60,000 nt of DNA from positions 19,900,948-19,960,947 of the forward strand of contig OU612071.1 of assembly GCA_914767715.1 (NCBI GenBank), written 5' to 3'. The translations under genes were made by a program, and so were the position numbers. Positions within the stretch are counted from its first letter, which is position 1. The number at the start of each line of letters is the position of its first letter. Shown here one piece after another: positions 36,831 through 48,400 of this stretch. The notes under the pieces are model-generated. The model was not told the DNA's origin. It saw nothing but the letters and a program-made list of their open reading frames with translations, and did no database searches. The stretch is from Membranipora membranacea. Taxonomy: Eukaryota; Bryozoa; Gymnolaemata; Cheilostomatida; Membraniporidae.

Positions 36831-38190
36831 GCATATTACAATGTTGTGCTGGGACGGTTGAGCGAGTGCCCCATGTTTATTTTGCTGCCAATATTGGTAC
36901 AAAGCTTTGTACAGAATCTATAGAAATATTGCTGCCTTTATATTGATTTTAATAGAGGTACGAAATCATTGCAATATTTATTAGTACTGTACTATCCGAA
37001 CACCATGGACCAGTACAATAGCGGCCTCGTAAGTAATGTGTTATTATTAGCAACTAACTAAATTTAGAAAGTTTTGCACCCGCTGTTTGCTCATAAATCC
37101 AGCATTATTGTAGAACAAAGTTGAGTTTATTTTTAAATGACCAAAAGAAGCAATGATACATACTGAGTTTAGCAGTTAGATATTTAATTGAAGCTTATTA
37201 TAAGGATATTACAGTAGTGCTGCCGCTGATTCAGGTGTTATTGATTGAGCGCTGTACTTCTGATGAATACAGGATTATATACAGAGAGGAAGGCAGCACT
37301 TTATACACTGCAGACCAGTGCTGACCTTTCCTTTTATACTAAGTATATATTTGTCCATTGGGGAGAGGGGGTGCCCGTTGGCTTGCGGGTAAAAGTCAAG
37401 GGGGCTCAGACTAGGTATATATGGTCTCTGTGAAGGCCACAGGTCTGAAATTGCTTATACATTATAAACATAAATAAACATGTACAATATATATACAACC
37501 GAAACATGTAACTAGACACAGATTTATTGCTGATGACAGATGGGACGCCCTAACTACACCCCTCCCTCGGTACTACTTGACACGCATCAGATGTGAATTT
37601 CACAGGCTATAGTATAAACAGGCAAAATACGGAAGAGCACAGCAGTATTAAATATTTATTGTTTAGTTTTTTGCTGTGTGAACTGAATCTGCAGATCCTC
37701 TGAGGGTTTCTATGAATCTGAAAACTTTGGTGTAAACAAAATACAAACAGCAATTCTCTAAAATGAGCTTTATTTACATTGGAAGGCAGACCGAAAAACC
37801 TAACTCCTCTGAGATTTAATCCAGGTTTGAAAAACTCTGCTAACCTTGATTCTTTACAGCAACATTTAATACAAACGAGAGAGAATAATTAAGATCGGAA
37901 TAATTCCTCCTTTGATAAAGAATGGTTTGATACTATAACCAATGAACTCCCTCTTCATCGCTATAACCTTGATTAACTTTTATGCCTGCCTTATAGAAAA
38001 CCCTAGACATAACAAAATGTCCGAGCCAAACTTTATATTTTCACAACCTGTGGCTGTTGGTGAAGGTCCACATTGAAAAAACAAACTGGGATACCAAAGT
38101 AGCCAAAGTAGCAGAACCATGTATCATAGCTAAGCTAATGAACTCAATAGGGCCAACAGATTGAACTACTGAACTAGACCTTCCCTTCCC

Positions 38191-38208
38191 GGGGGGGGGG
38201 GGGGGGGG
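38191..38208 (+). repeat. Poly-G homopolymer, 18 nt
   Basis: Eighteen consecutive G residues follow ttcccttccc. The true length is uncertain because homopolymers are error-prone in sequencing. It could form a G-quadruplex. Confidence 0.9.
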
Positions 38209-38854
38209 CGTCGGACAGAGGAAAGAGTTTGGGTGGTTGAGACTAAGCTGGAACTTGTCTGTAGAACCGGTCATTCACCATCCCTGTAAATATTGTGTCA
38301 TGGTAATAGACACAGGATAACCACCCTGATTCACACCCAAGATACATGGAAAATAACTAAATTACTAGTATAAATATATTTTGAAGTGCTGACGTATTTG
38401 ACAGCGTCATGAAACTCTGTGACATCACACCTTCTGACTCAATGCTGATAATTAAACTTCTGATAATTACATCAGCAGTAGCATGAATTATATCATTCAT
38501 CAGTGATAAAAGTGAAGCTCTCTACTGAATTGGCTAAAAGGTATAGCAGGAAATTTGGTTCAATATCTACTCCATAATAACCAATCATCACTAGCTTATG
38601 TAGGCTGCACAACTTGTTTCAATATGAATATAAACTAGTAATACCTTAGGAGCACTTGGTAATTTTGAATCAAACCAGTGCCATCTAGTGTATGTCATTA
38701 TTGTGCCTAATGTTTATTGGAATTGCGGTGAACAACCCGCTCAGTCTGAAAATGGTGCATATTGATCCTAAATGATGATTGTCACTTCTACAAATTGATT
38801 TATTTCACAACGGTGTGAAAGTGCTTTTTTGGAAATTGACATCAGATAGGTTCC

Positions 38855-38960
38855 GATTAGACTAAGTTTGGTCCATTTGCCTGCATTCAGAGTTGCTCCC
38901 TTCCACTGGTCACGCCTAATTTATTTTTGAAATGAAAAGAAGATAACTCCCTAACCTAGA
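38855..38960. mobile_element. Half-element related to the 42122-42270 MITE
   Basis: Shares agtttggtcc, tttgcctgcattc and gttgctcccttcc in the same order as the left arm of the later element. No clear right arm. Confidence 0.4.
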
Positions 38961-41330
38961 CATATAATAGGTGTTTCACCCTCCCTGGTTTCAATATAAA
39001 CGTTTTATTTTCTCAACAAATTTTATTTTCATTGCGCACCGATGTATGATGCGCACTGAATTTTCTTTTTTTGCACCCACTGTTGCAAGACTCTTTAGAT
39101 TATTACCCTTTATATGTTATTATTACCGGAGTTTTCTGAATTTATTTTATCATGTAATTGAGTTAAGATCCCTCAGGTTTATTTACCTTTGCTCCTATAT
39201 GATCCCTTTAAGTGCAACTTACTAATCAATGTAAGTAATCGTAATGAATAACATTATGACGTAACGCAATGGTTACTGGCATCAATATGCTTAATAATTA
39301 ACATTGAATTTTAGATTCACTCGGCCAAATCTGAGTGAGTTCTGAGGGTAAGAGGATTATCTGCTAAGGATATTGAGTGACTTTTGACGTCATAACTTTA
39401 ATTATTGAGCAAATGCTGGCTAATATGGTCTAAGCTTGGAAAAGTTTTTGGCAACCTTGAAACACCAAATCCTTATTAAATTAGCTACTTAGGACTACTT
39501 GGGACAGATTATATTATTATGCATCCTCATTAAAACCCCATAATATTGACTATAAGTAAGCCAGAGAGCTAGCAGGGTTTATCTTGAGGACAGAAACTCT
39601 CTACGCGAATATCACAAACTTATTTTTACTTAGGCTGCACAAGAAGTAGAGAGCAATTCTCATACCTCTTACCTCTCAATACCTTTTTTTCTGGCGCAAG
39701 TTAAGAAACCACCAAATTTATTGACTGAAGGAGAAGGCATTCGGCTACACAGGATGAGATTTAGCGTTTGTTAATGTTCCAGTCCTCGGTCTTAGATTAG
39801 AACACAGCAATCATAGAATCTGAGCCATGATAAAATACAGAGAAAACTTCATGTAAAGTACTTTGGGTCAAGTAGAGTGGATTCCCACACTTAGGTTTCT
39901 TTCTTTCCGACAATTAAACTGACCTAAACTGAACCAAAGCTAATTTAGCCAGAGCAAGTATGAATATAATTCAGAATTTGAAGGAATCGGTAATAAGTTA
40001 ACTAAATTTTTGCCAGCTGCTACATCTACAGGCCTCTCTCCGAACAACGTTGGCATTTCTTACGGCAAAGATTTGATGAGATATAAATACCAATAAAGGT
40101 TGATGATTTATGATCGATGTAGAATTCATGATATTAGGCCCGGAATGATTCAAAATATGCCCGGAATCCTGCATTATATAACAGCTGAATTAATTAGTAA
40201 TTACTTAGTGTAAAAACCCGAGATCTTAAGGAGCCCTAGATAGTGCTGTGCCATATCAGAATTATTGTACCCACGGAGAATAGTTTATCTTGTGGAGAGT
40301 TCAGCATTCCAGAATATGGTGCAGCACTAGGCCCATTGAATGTACCCAATTACCCAAATGCCCTATCAATCATAACCCTGCAAAACATTGCGGTGGGTAA
40401 TTTTTGGTAATAGATGAAATAAAACAGCCAGTTGCTCCTTCCTGTATATCTCATATATTGGATTGTTCCTTTCGAAATGCACATGCTGCTGCACGATCTC
40501 TGTTGTTTGCTAACTGTATGTAATATAATTTTTTTTATTACCAGAATATCACCCCTCTGCAGCGTGATATCGAGTAGCATTCAAACTAAAAATATGTACG
40601 TTATCTTGTCCTTGGCCAAAAGAAAAACAGATTTAGGAAAAAGGCAAATCGAGACACCGCTAACAGCCAGGCCATGCAAAGGAAAGTGATAATTTCCCAT
40701 AATTGAAAGATTCCTATCCTCAACAGAGATGTATGCCAACCAGTATAGTGAACAACACGAATACAAAAGAGAGGGAGACAAAGACGATAAAAGGAATAAA
40801 ATTTTTGCTATCATAAATGATGTCAACTCACCAGACTCCTGTTATATCTTCTTGCTGACCTCAAGATATATATTTATCCGTAGTCCTGTATGTTAATCCT
40901 CAAGTATACTGTCTAAGCGAATAATCCAGCAAATAATCCAAAAATCAGCGAAATAAGAAGAGACCGAGTCAGCGGCAGATCCTGTTCCACTGAAAAGTTT
41001 GTTACATTTTGAAGCAGCAGCTTCTGTTCTTCTCAAAGATATAACTTGGAAAGAGGTTCATTTGCAATGTTCCTATAACTTCTTGAACATCCTTGATCGG
41101 GTTTTGAGGAAGTCTGGGACCCGACCCGTATTGATTCACAGTTTCTTATGAGAGGGGAGGGTTCTAAGGCTTCAAGCTGACATTAAGCTGTTAAATATGT
41201 TGTAAAGCCAAAGAACCACACATTAGACCTTTCTACATAGCAGCGTACTTACCAGAAACCACCAAGTTGGATTGGGATCTTAGTCTAAACATCAAGAGAA
41301 GTAAGTCTGTGTGTAAGTATAATGAATTAA

Positions 41331-41428
41331 TTATGGGCTATTACATAACAGCAAGGTTAGACTTAGATCCAAACCTAATTTTGGGCTATTACCTAACAGC
41401 ACGTTAGACTTAGATCCAAACCTAATTA
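41331..41428. repeat. Tandem duplication of about 49 bp
   Basis: Two adjacent copies share gggctattac, taacagca and gttagacttagatccaaacc, with three differences. Confidence 0.9.
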
Positions 41429-42121
41429 TCCCTTATTCAATCAGCTTATCGATTTCAGGCACCAGAACAACTTAACTTTCCGGCAGCAGTGCAGTGCTGT
41501 ACCATTTTTTAGTTTTTTAGAAAGTTATTGAGGAGAAACCAAACACATATTTATATCTTTAGTTACCTGGACATAAAAGATAACTTATCCCTGAATCGAT
41601 ATGATAAAAGTGAAAAAAATTGACTTTACATCAATGCATTATATTGTGTTTGCCAATAAGCCAACCTAAATTTCCACACCTGAAGGATAGGCTGGTCCAG
41701 CTTTCTATCGGACAACTAAATAATGGTTGTCACAACATAATAGGCGAGGTTGCTGTTTAGGCATAGCTTTCATCATGGACAACCAAAACCTAATGCATAG
41801 GATGCAACCACAAGGCTGACAGCTCCTATGGCAAACACTAGAGATTGAGGGTTATTTAATCTGCATGTATGATGATGCTGCAGGTTCAAGAAATTGAATC
41901 TTTTTGAGTCCTGTTCCAAAGCTACTCAAACAAGTGACGAAAGATTTACCTCCATTCCATTCCATACATTGTACATAAAGTAAGCCCATTAGCTCTATAT
42001 GCTATAACCAAGAGGTTAGAGAGAAAGAGAGGAGGAACTAAAATACTACTTTCATTTTTCTTATTCCTATCCTATATTCGATAAACCAAAACAACCATCA
42101 AGTAAACACCTGTCAATGTCC

Positions 42122-42270
42122 GCTCACACTAAACCAAGTTTTGTCCGGTTTGCCTGCATTCGAAGTTGACCCCCCTCCGTTGGTCATGACGAAGAGATTC
42201 TTGCCTTATGGTGTGACCAGTTGAAGGGGAGCAAACCAGAATGCAGTCAAACTGGATCTTGCTCACACAG
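42122..42270. mobile_element. Foldback MITE with GCTCACAC-type ends
   Basis: The left arm (gctcacactaaaccaagttt then ggtttgcctgcattc) pairs with the right arm (gaatgcagtcaaactggatc then ttgctcacacag). No ORF. Intergenic. Confidence 0.65.
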
Positions 42271-44031
42271 ATATTGAATGATGCGCTGTAATTAATTCTC
42301 TACCATGAGCATTACTTTTCATGGCCTAGGAGAGGGAATTAAGCTGGATGCAATAGTTTTTTGTTCCTAATTCCTTCTACTAACGTTCTCACCATGACTA
42401 GTTCCACCCATCCTAGATCATCAGACGCAGAAGCCGACTGGGGAAAAATACCAACAAGTTTGTTAATTTACATTCAAGAAGCTCTCATTCATATTTTATT
42501 AGGGGTAGGGGTGGGGGTGAATCAATGTTGTGACATTTTAAATTATAATTTCAGTTGATCTGCGCAGCACTATGGTACATCCAAGAACAGCCCTGAGCTC
42601 TGCCTTAGATGAAAATGATTGTGTTCCATTAGTAAAGGCCATTGTGCTCAGCTGCCCGAAGTGTTGAATCTGCTCTTGGGGTTCAACAAGCGGAGAACAT
42701 ATCCCGCTCCTCGTTTTATGAAAGCTTTGAACAAACTGTGTCATGACTGTCGTTAAACTACAAGTCATTGATAGAGAAATTATAATTATGTAGGCTTCCC
42801 ACAACAATATGTGATCGAAATTTAAAGTGATATGGAATGAGAAAGAAGCATAGCAAAATGTCAGAGCTTGGGTTATCTACTCTTTTAATACTATGAAAAG
42901 TACAGTTTTGAAGGAATTCCTTAGGAGTTGTGCTCCCTAAATTAGCTCAGGATCTATTATGAATATCTAAAACTTGAGGGAATTTATTGAGGATAGCCCG
43001 AATTGATGAAGAAAGCCAAGATAACAACTATGTCAAGACTGCAAAGGTCCAAATCAAATTCATTTTTGCTGTTGCTATGAAGGTGAACAGATGTTGAAGA
43101 AGATTTGGAGCATATCATCAGCTCTGGACATCTGGTGAGATCTTGTTCTGTGACTCCCAAATAATCAGCATATTTTCAAACTTAATGGAATCTTGAGTTT
43201 GCTACCACAATTAGTAATTTTATTTAATAGACACAAGCAGTAACCCATTTACTCCAGTCCTTGCTGTTTCTTGCAACTTCACTTGTGAACCTTGGCCATT
43301 CACTGATGCTGTCACCTCCTCTACTGCGCTGGTCTGGGCTGACAAGCCTGTCAAGATATTCCTCTCATGTCTGTGTATTTATTAAAATTCAGCTGGTCAA
43401 CAACAAAATATTTATTGATGTAACTGACAACAATTTAATATAACAATTCAGATCAGATGGGCCCAAGGACGGAGCTGTTACCCCTTGATAGGCCTAACTA
43501 GTCTCATAGTAGGTCTACGCAGTGTTAGAAATGAGTGGGAACTGGTGGGAACGGAGTTGCCACAAAGAAATATTTAGGGGAACTCTTAGAACACAGTTCC
43601 CACTAAATTCTGTACTGAAAACAGTGTGAAAATGTTTCTTTTGACCAGATTTCAATCATATTATCAATCATACTATTCATACATGACAAGTTGGTAGACC
43701 CAGAAATCGGGAGGTTTCCGCGGACGTACTCCCGACCCGGAGTACCACTCTGCGCGTCCCGCAGTGGGGGTGTAATTCGGCCTTTGTTGTCATTTATTTT
43801 AAGCCAAAACTAGAGCATTCTTATTATGAAATGCGTAATTTTACCTGATTTCACAAATAATATTGTCGCACCCTTATCCTAACGAGGAGAGATAGTATGT
43901 TAATGGGCAATTATATATAGGTGTACTGTGGGGGTAGGAAAACATAGTTTTTCTTGCAACGAAAAGCTTTAAAAATGCTTTTGGGTGAAGGAAGTTGAAA
44001 AAAGGGAGGAAAAGGGGAGATAGGGAGGAGG

Positions 44032-44140
44032 TGGAAAATCATAGGCATCTGGAGTTACAAGCATGTCCAGTATCAACCACCCCCAAAGGGGGTGGTTGAT
44101 ACTGGACATGCTTGTAACTCCAGATGCCTATGTGGAAAAT
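44032..44140. mobile_element. Perfect 45-bp-arm palindrome with 8-bp target duplication
   Basis: 44040-44084 is the exact reverse complement of 44088-44132, with AAA between. The ends read CATAGGCATC and GATGCCTATG. TGGAAAAT stands directly on both sides (44032-44039 and 44133-44140). An 8-bp duplication suggests insertion by a hAT-type transposase. The lack of mismatches suggests a recent event. Confidence 0.85.
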
Positions 44141-45452
44141 ACCCCTAAAAACTGGGAGGCTCCCTACCAAAAAGGGTATGATACTATTACAGATCCATAT
44201 TTCTGTATAAATGTTATGCTCAACAGCATGGCATAGATATTGCAAAAAAAAATTCCCTGCCACTGCATTGCAGCCATTTTAGCTGCTGTTGGTTCAGACA
44301 GTTCGCTTAAAAAAAAAGTCCACTTAAACCACTGTGTCTATGTGACACTGACTGTCTCATTACATTCATCGGTTTGCGCCAGCTTCTTTGGTCCAGTACA
44401 GGGCTCATTATTCAGAGCTAATGAATCCATATGATCCACAGGGGCACTGCGGACATGGTAAATTTGATGCTCCCTAGTTGATCTCAGTGTGCAGTTAGTG
44501 ATTTTCATGCGATATGATACAGGTACCTATGTTGGAGCATTTAAGCCAACAAGCTAGCTAATCACTATCCGCCCTTCTGATTTACGGGCCAGGCATCAAC
44601 AGCATTGAGTCTGAACCTTGTAGGGCCCTAATGGCCATAGTTTTGTCCAATTTTCTTTCCAATTAGTTGTGAGCTATGAGCTGTTTTTAATATAAATTGG
44701 ACTGATATATACTTCAGGAAAAGATATATTGCTTGCATCATAGAGGCAAGGATCTTAGATGTGGGCCCACCTGAAAAAAATCAGCCCAAAACTGCCCAAG
44801 GATTGTAATTTATTTTATGGTGTTACATAACAACCACTACATTTATATAACAGTATGTAACCCTAAGCCCTAATCTTTTATGGGGCCTCACGATACAGAC
44901 ACAATAAGAGCTAATTCAATAGTATAAAATTACTACTCTTTTGAAATGTAAACAATGGTAAACAAATACTAACTGATGTATAATAGAGGCCCAGTAAGTT
45001 GTAATATACATATTGCATGGCAGAGCAACCCACTCTTTAGAAACAGTGTCCACACTGAATATAAGATTATAAATACAAGATTATAAATAATCATACGCAT
45101 TGATAAAGTTAGCTACAGTCCTGGCTTGGCAAAAATCTCACACATAATCTTCGCAAAGATGATTTTCGCTAGGCAAAAAGTCAATTGTAATGGTTCCATA
45201 TTGTGAAAATCAACCAAATAGATTATTACGGGTAGACTAACAACGCTTCAATATTTTTTGCCCTTCCCAAGGCTGCAACTGCTTTAACGTCATCAATAAA
45301 ATGTGTCATTTACTTTTCAGTGATTATCACATCTCAGTAGGAGTTATACCAGAGGCGTGATCACTGCTTACGACACGACGCTATGATGTTGTTATATTGA
45401 GGCTGTACATCAAAATAATATCTGCCTGCTGCCAGCAGTTGATCTCACAAAC

Positions 45453-48400
45453 ATGACGGCTACAGTCACCGTATTGCTGCAGGTAATAATTACACTGACA
45501 TCGAGACGACACTATTATCATGTGTATCTCTGATCGTTAGAGTTAGAGTGAATTTAGTACGAGTACCTAACATGTATGTGCCCCTAATTAGTAAAATTGA
45601 AACCGGGCCGTCACACCATATTCTTTGTGATGGTACTCATGCTAAGTGCATTAGTTCACTCTCTATCGAGATATACATCCAATAGTCTATCACGTCATCA
45701 GTGCGGGCAGGGAGAATGGTGAGGGTAATTATTCCAATGTCCAAAATGATGTTGACAAATACCTACAAAAAACAGCTAGGTAAAACATACATAAAGCCAG
45801 AATACATATTATCATATTCAAATATGTAGGAAGTAGGAAAAGAGTCCGATGTAGATAAATGATTCAAATCAACATCACCTGTGACTTTCGTCTGCATACA
45901 GAATATCAACCTGGCCTACAATAATGTGTTTGGGTGACCTTTAATCAGCATCATTGCTGAGGAGGAAGACAGCGAAGGCGGAATCTGTGAAAACAAAAAA
46001 TTGGCATGCTTCGAAAACCTGCAAATCTATGGAATGCCTCTGACAACATTTTTTATTGGTTTCTTTGATCAAGGCCACAGGGTACACGCAGTAGGATGTA
46101 CTTGGTAGAGGTTTATGCTCAAAGTGTTTAAATTGCATCAATGAACACCCATCCATGCAGCTGGGCAAAGCATGCCTTGTGCAGGAATTTTGCCACTTTA
46201 ATATCATGAGCAAAAGGATATTTGTGTGAAGCGTAGATGCATACTAGGAACATAATACTGACTGATGATCAACACACAAGTTATTGATTTTTTTATTGAA
46301 CAAGCTCAGCTGGGCTAAGTATAAGTAGTGAGTTTATTGGCACATAAGCATAACTTTAGCCAGGGTATTGAACCTTATTGTATAAGGTTAATTATTCTAT
46401 TCAAACTCTGCCTGCTAAAGTTTAACAATAATTATTACATGGCTTGTTCTTGTATTTGTGTGTCTGACTGGAACAGTCAAAACAAATTGCGCTTCAAGCT
46501 CAAAGTTCAGAGAAAAGTAAATTAAAAAAATTATAAATTGTTGACAACTCAATATTTCTATTTATATAATTTGAAAAGGCTGAATGTTTGCAGGTATATG
46601 AGGTTCATCCATTGCATTGGTATCTGTACCAGATCACCACGAGAAGAGTAATTCAGCCGTTTTGATTGGTAGACAAAGAAGTATAATTTCTCTGCAAACC
46701 AGAGCTTCTGTCTCAGAGCTGTTGGGTGCATTATGATTTGATGTAACATGTTACGAGAAGTTGTACCTTTTTACCTACACTGCCTTAACTTTTCTATAAG
46801 CGATTTACTAAGGTGATAGTTCAAGTGCTCGAATACTGCATGGATTGCTGGTAGTGACATTCCCATATATACCATCATAGTGGAATGCCGCAAACAACCT
46901 GACAGTTTGGGTACTTGAACGACAAAGATAGATAAAGTTATGCAATTAATTTCACATTGTATATTCAGGTGAGAGTGGTGACTCAGAAGGGAGATAGAGT
47001 TGGTATTACAGGAGCTCACTCAGCCCTCGGAGAGTGGGACCCTAAGAAGATCGTATATCTAAAACCTGTCAAGTCTATACATGATAGGTAAGTCTATACA
47101 TGATAGGTAAGTCTATACATGATAGGTAAGCTTACTATCTCTACAGTGGTTAAACCAAGTTATTCCTTGGTCTATAGTGGTTAAGCATTGTTTGATGGTT
47201 TGTGGTATTCTATTTTGTCAATAGTGGTTAATGATTGATGGCCACTTAAACTACTGGTGGCCACAAATCTTTCAGGCCTAAACACATACCCAGCCATGTG
47301 CTGTCTGTGATCTGTTGGGAACACCAAAAAAAGAAACCATACCACCGTCTACATTGAGATGATACCCTTCATCCCCAATAGCGACTATGTGCTTACTGTT
47401 TGTCAGATTAAAGAGCTGCACAGCACACCTATGGAGGAAGACTGTTTCTTGACATGATCAGATAACTGTATTTATGAACAGAAACATGTGATGCTATATT
47501 ATGTAGATTGCTCACAATTTAAATGTAAAATTTTGTACATATTTCTTTTACTGCTTATATCCAGATATTTAGAGAAGCGAAAATTACATCAGCATTTGGG
47601 AAACTTCGGCTTAATTGTCATCTCATGCAAAACAAATTGCAGACAGAACATTTGAAAAACTGGGAAGGAATTCAATGAATTGAGTATATTTGTGACGTTT
47701 TACCTAGAAACAAGACAATACAGGAGTACAAATATCCCAGTTATTGAGGTGTTTCTTGCTTCGCTAAGTTTCCAAGAGCTCAAATCTTAGCTACAAGGTG
47801 GATACATAAAACTTGGCATTGCAACTCTGAAATGCCAAATCTCCGGAATCAGACTGGTCTGATCAATTGAAAATAATTGTAAATACAGAGTTTAGAACAA
47901 TCTAGCAATTTTCTCACCCTGTCAACTCTATTTCATTTTTTTTCTCTATGCCATTTACTTTATTGCAGTAATATATGGAGTATTAAGATTAACATACCTC
48001 TGGGTATCCCGGGAGTAGAGTATAGATATGTAGTATGTAGGAGATTCCCTTCTTACCACGAGGATGAGGATGAGGACTGTTATATCATACGACATTGGGA
48101 GGCTGGAGTCAAACCAAGATATAAATCACTTATAGGTAAGTACCTAGTCTAAGTTCTCAAGCGTTGCTCGGGTTGATTGTTGTAGCATTACGCTATCAAC
48201 CACATACTGGGAATGCTATGCTACTACCATAAACCCGGGCAACAGTTGAGCACCGATACTAGTAAGAAAGAACCATCAATTGATATAAACATATATATTG
48301 ATATGTTTCTGAGAGAAACTGCATATTGTTTTAGTCAATGTAAAGTGTGATTTTCTGAATAACACGTTATTTTTGGATGGGTTTGAGGCATGTTTAGGGT

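Larger units (their letters stand above)
36930..45452. other. Gene-poor region upstream of the phosphodiesterase gene
   Basis: No supported exon is seen on either strand. Contents are a poly-G run, a direct duplication, MITE copies, a 93-bp perfect palindrome, and AT-rich sequence. Open frames here (for example 38971-39225, 40432-40826, 42538-42807) have no recognisable domain. Confidence 0.4.

Noticed and set aside
42538-42807. An 89-codon - strand gene
   Set aside because: No motif and no splice partner. The frame length is within chance for this window.
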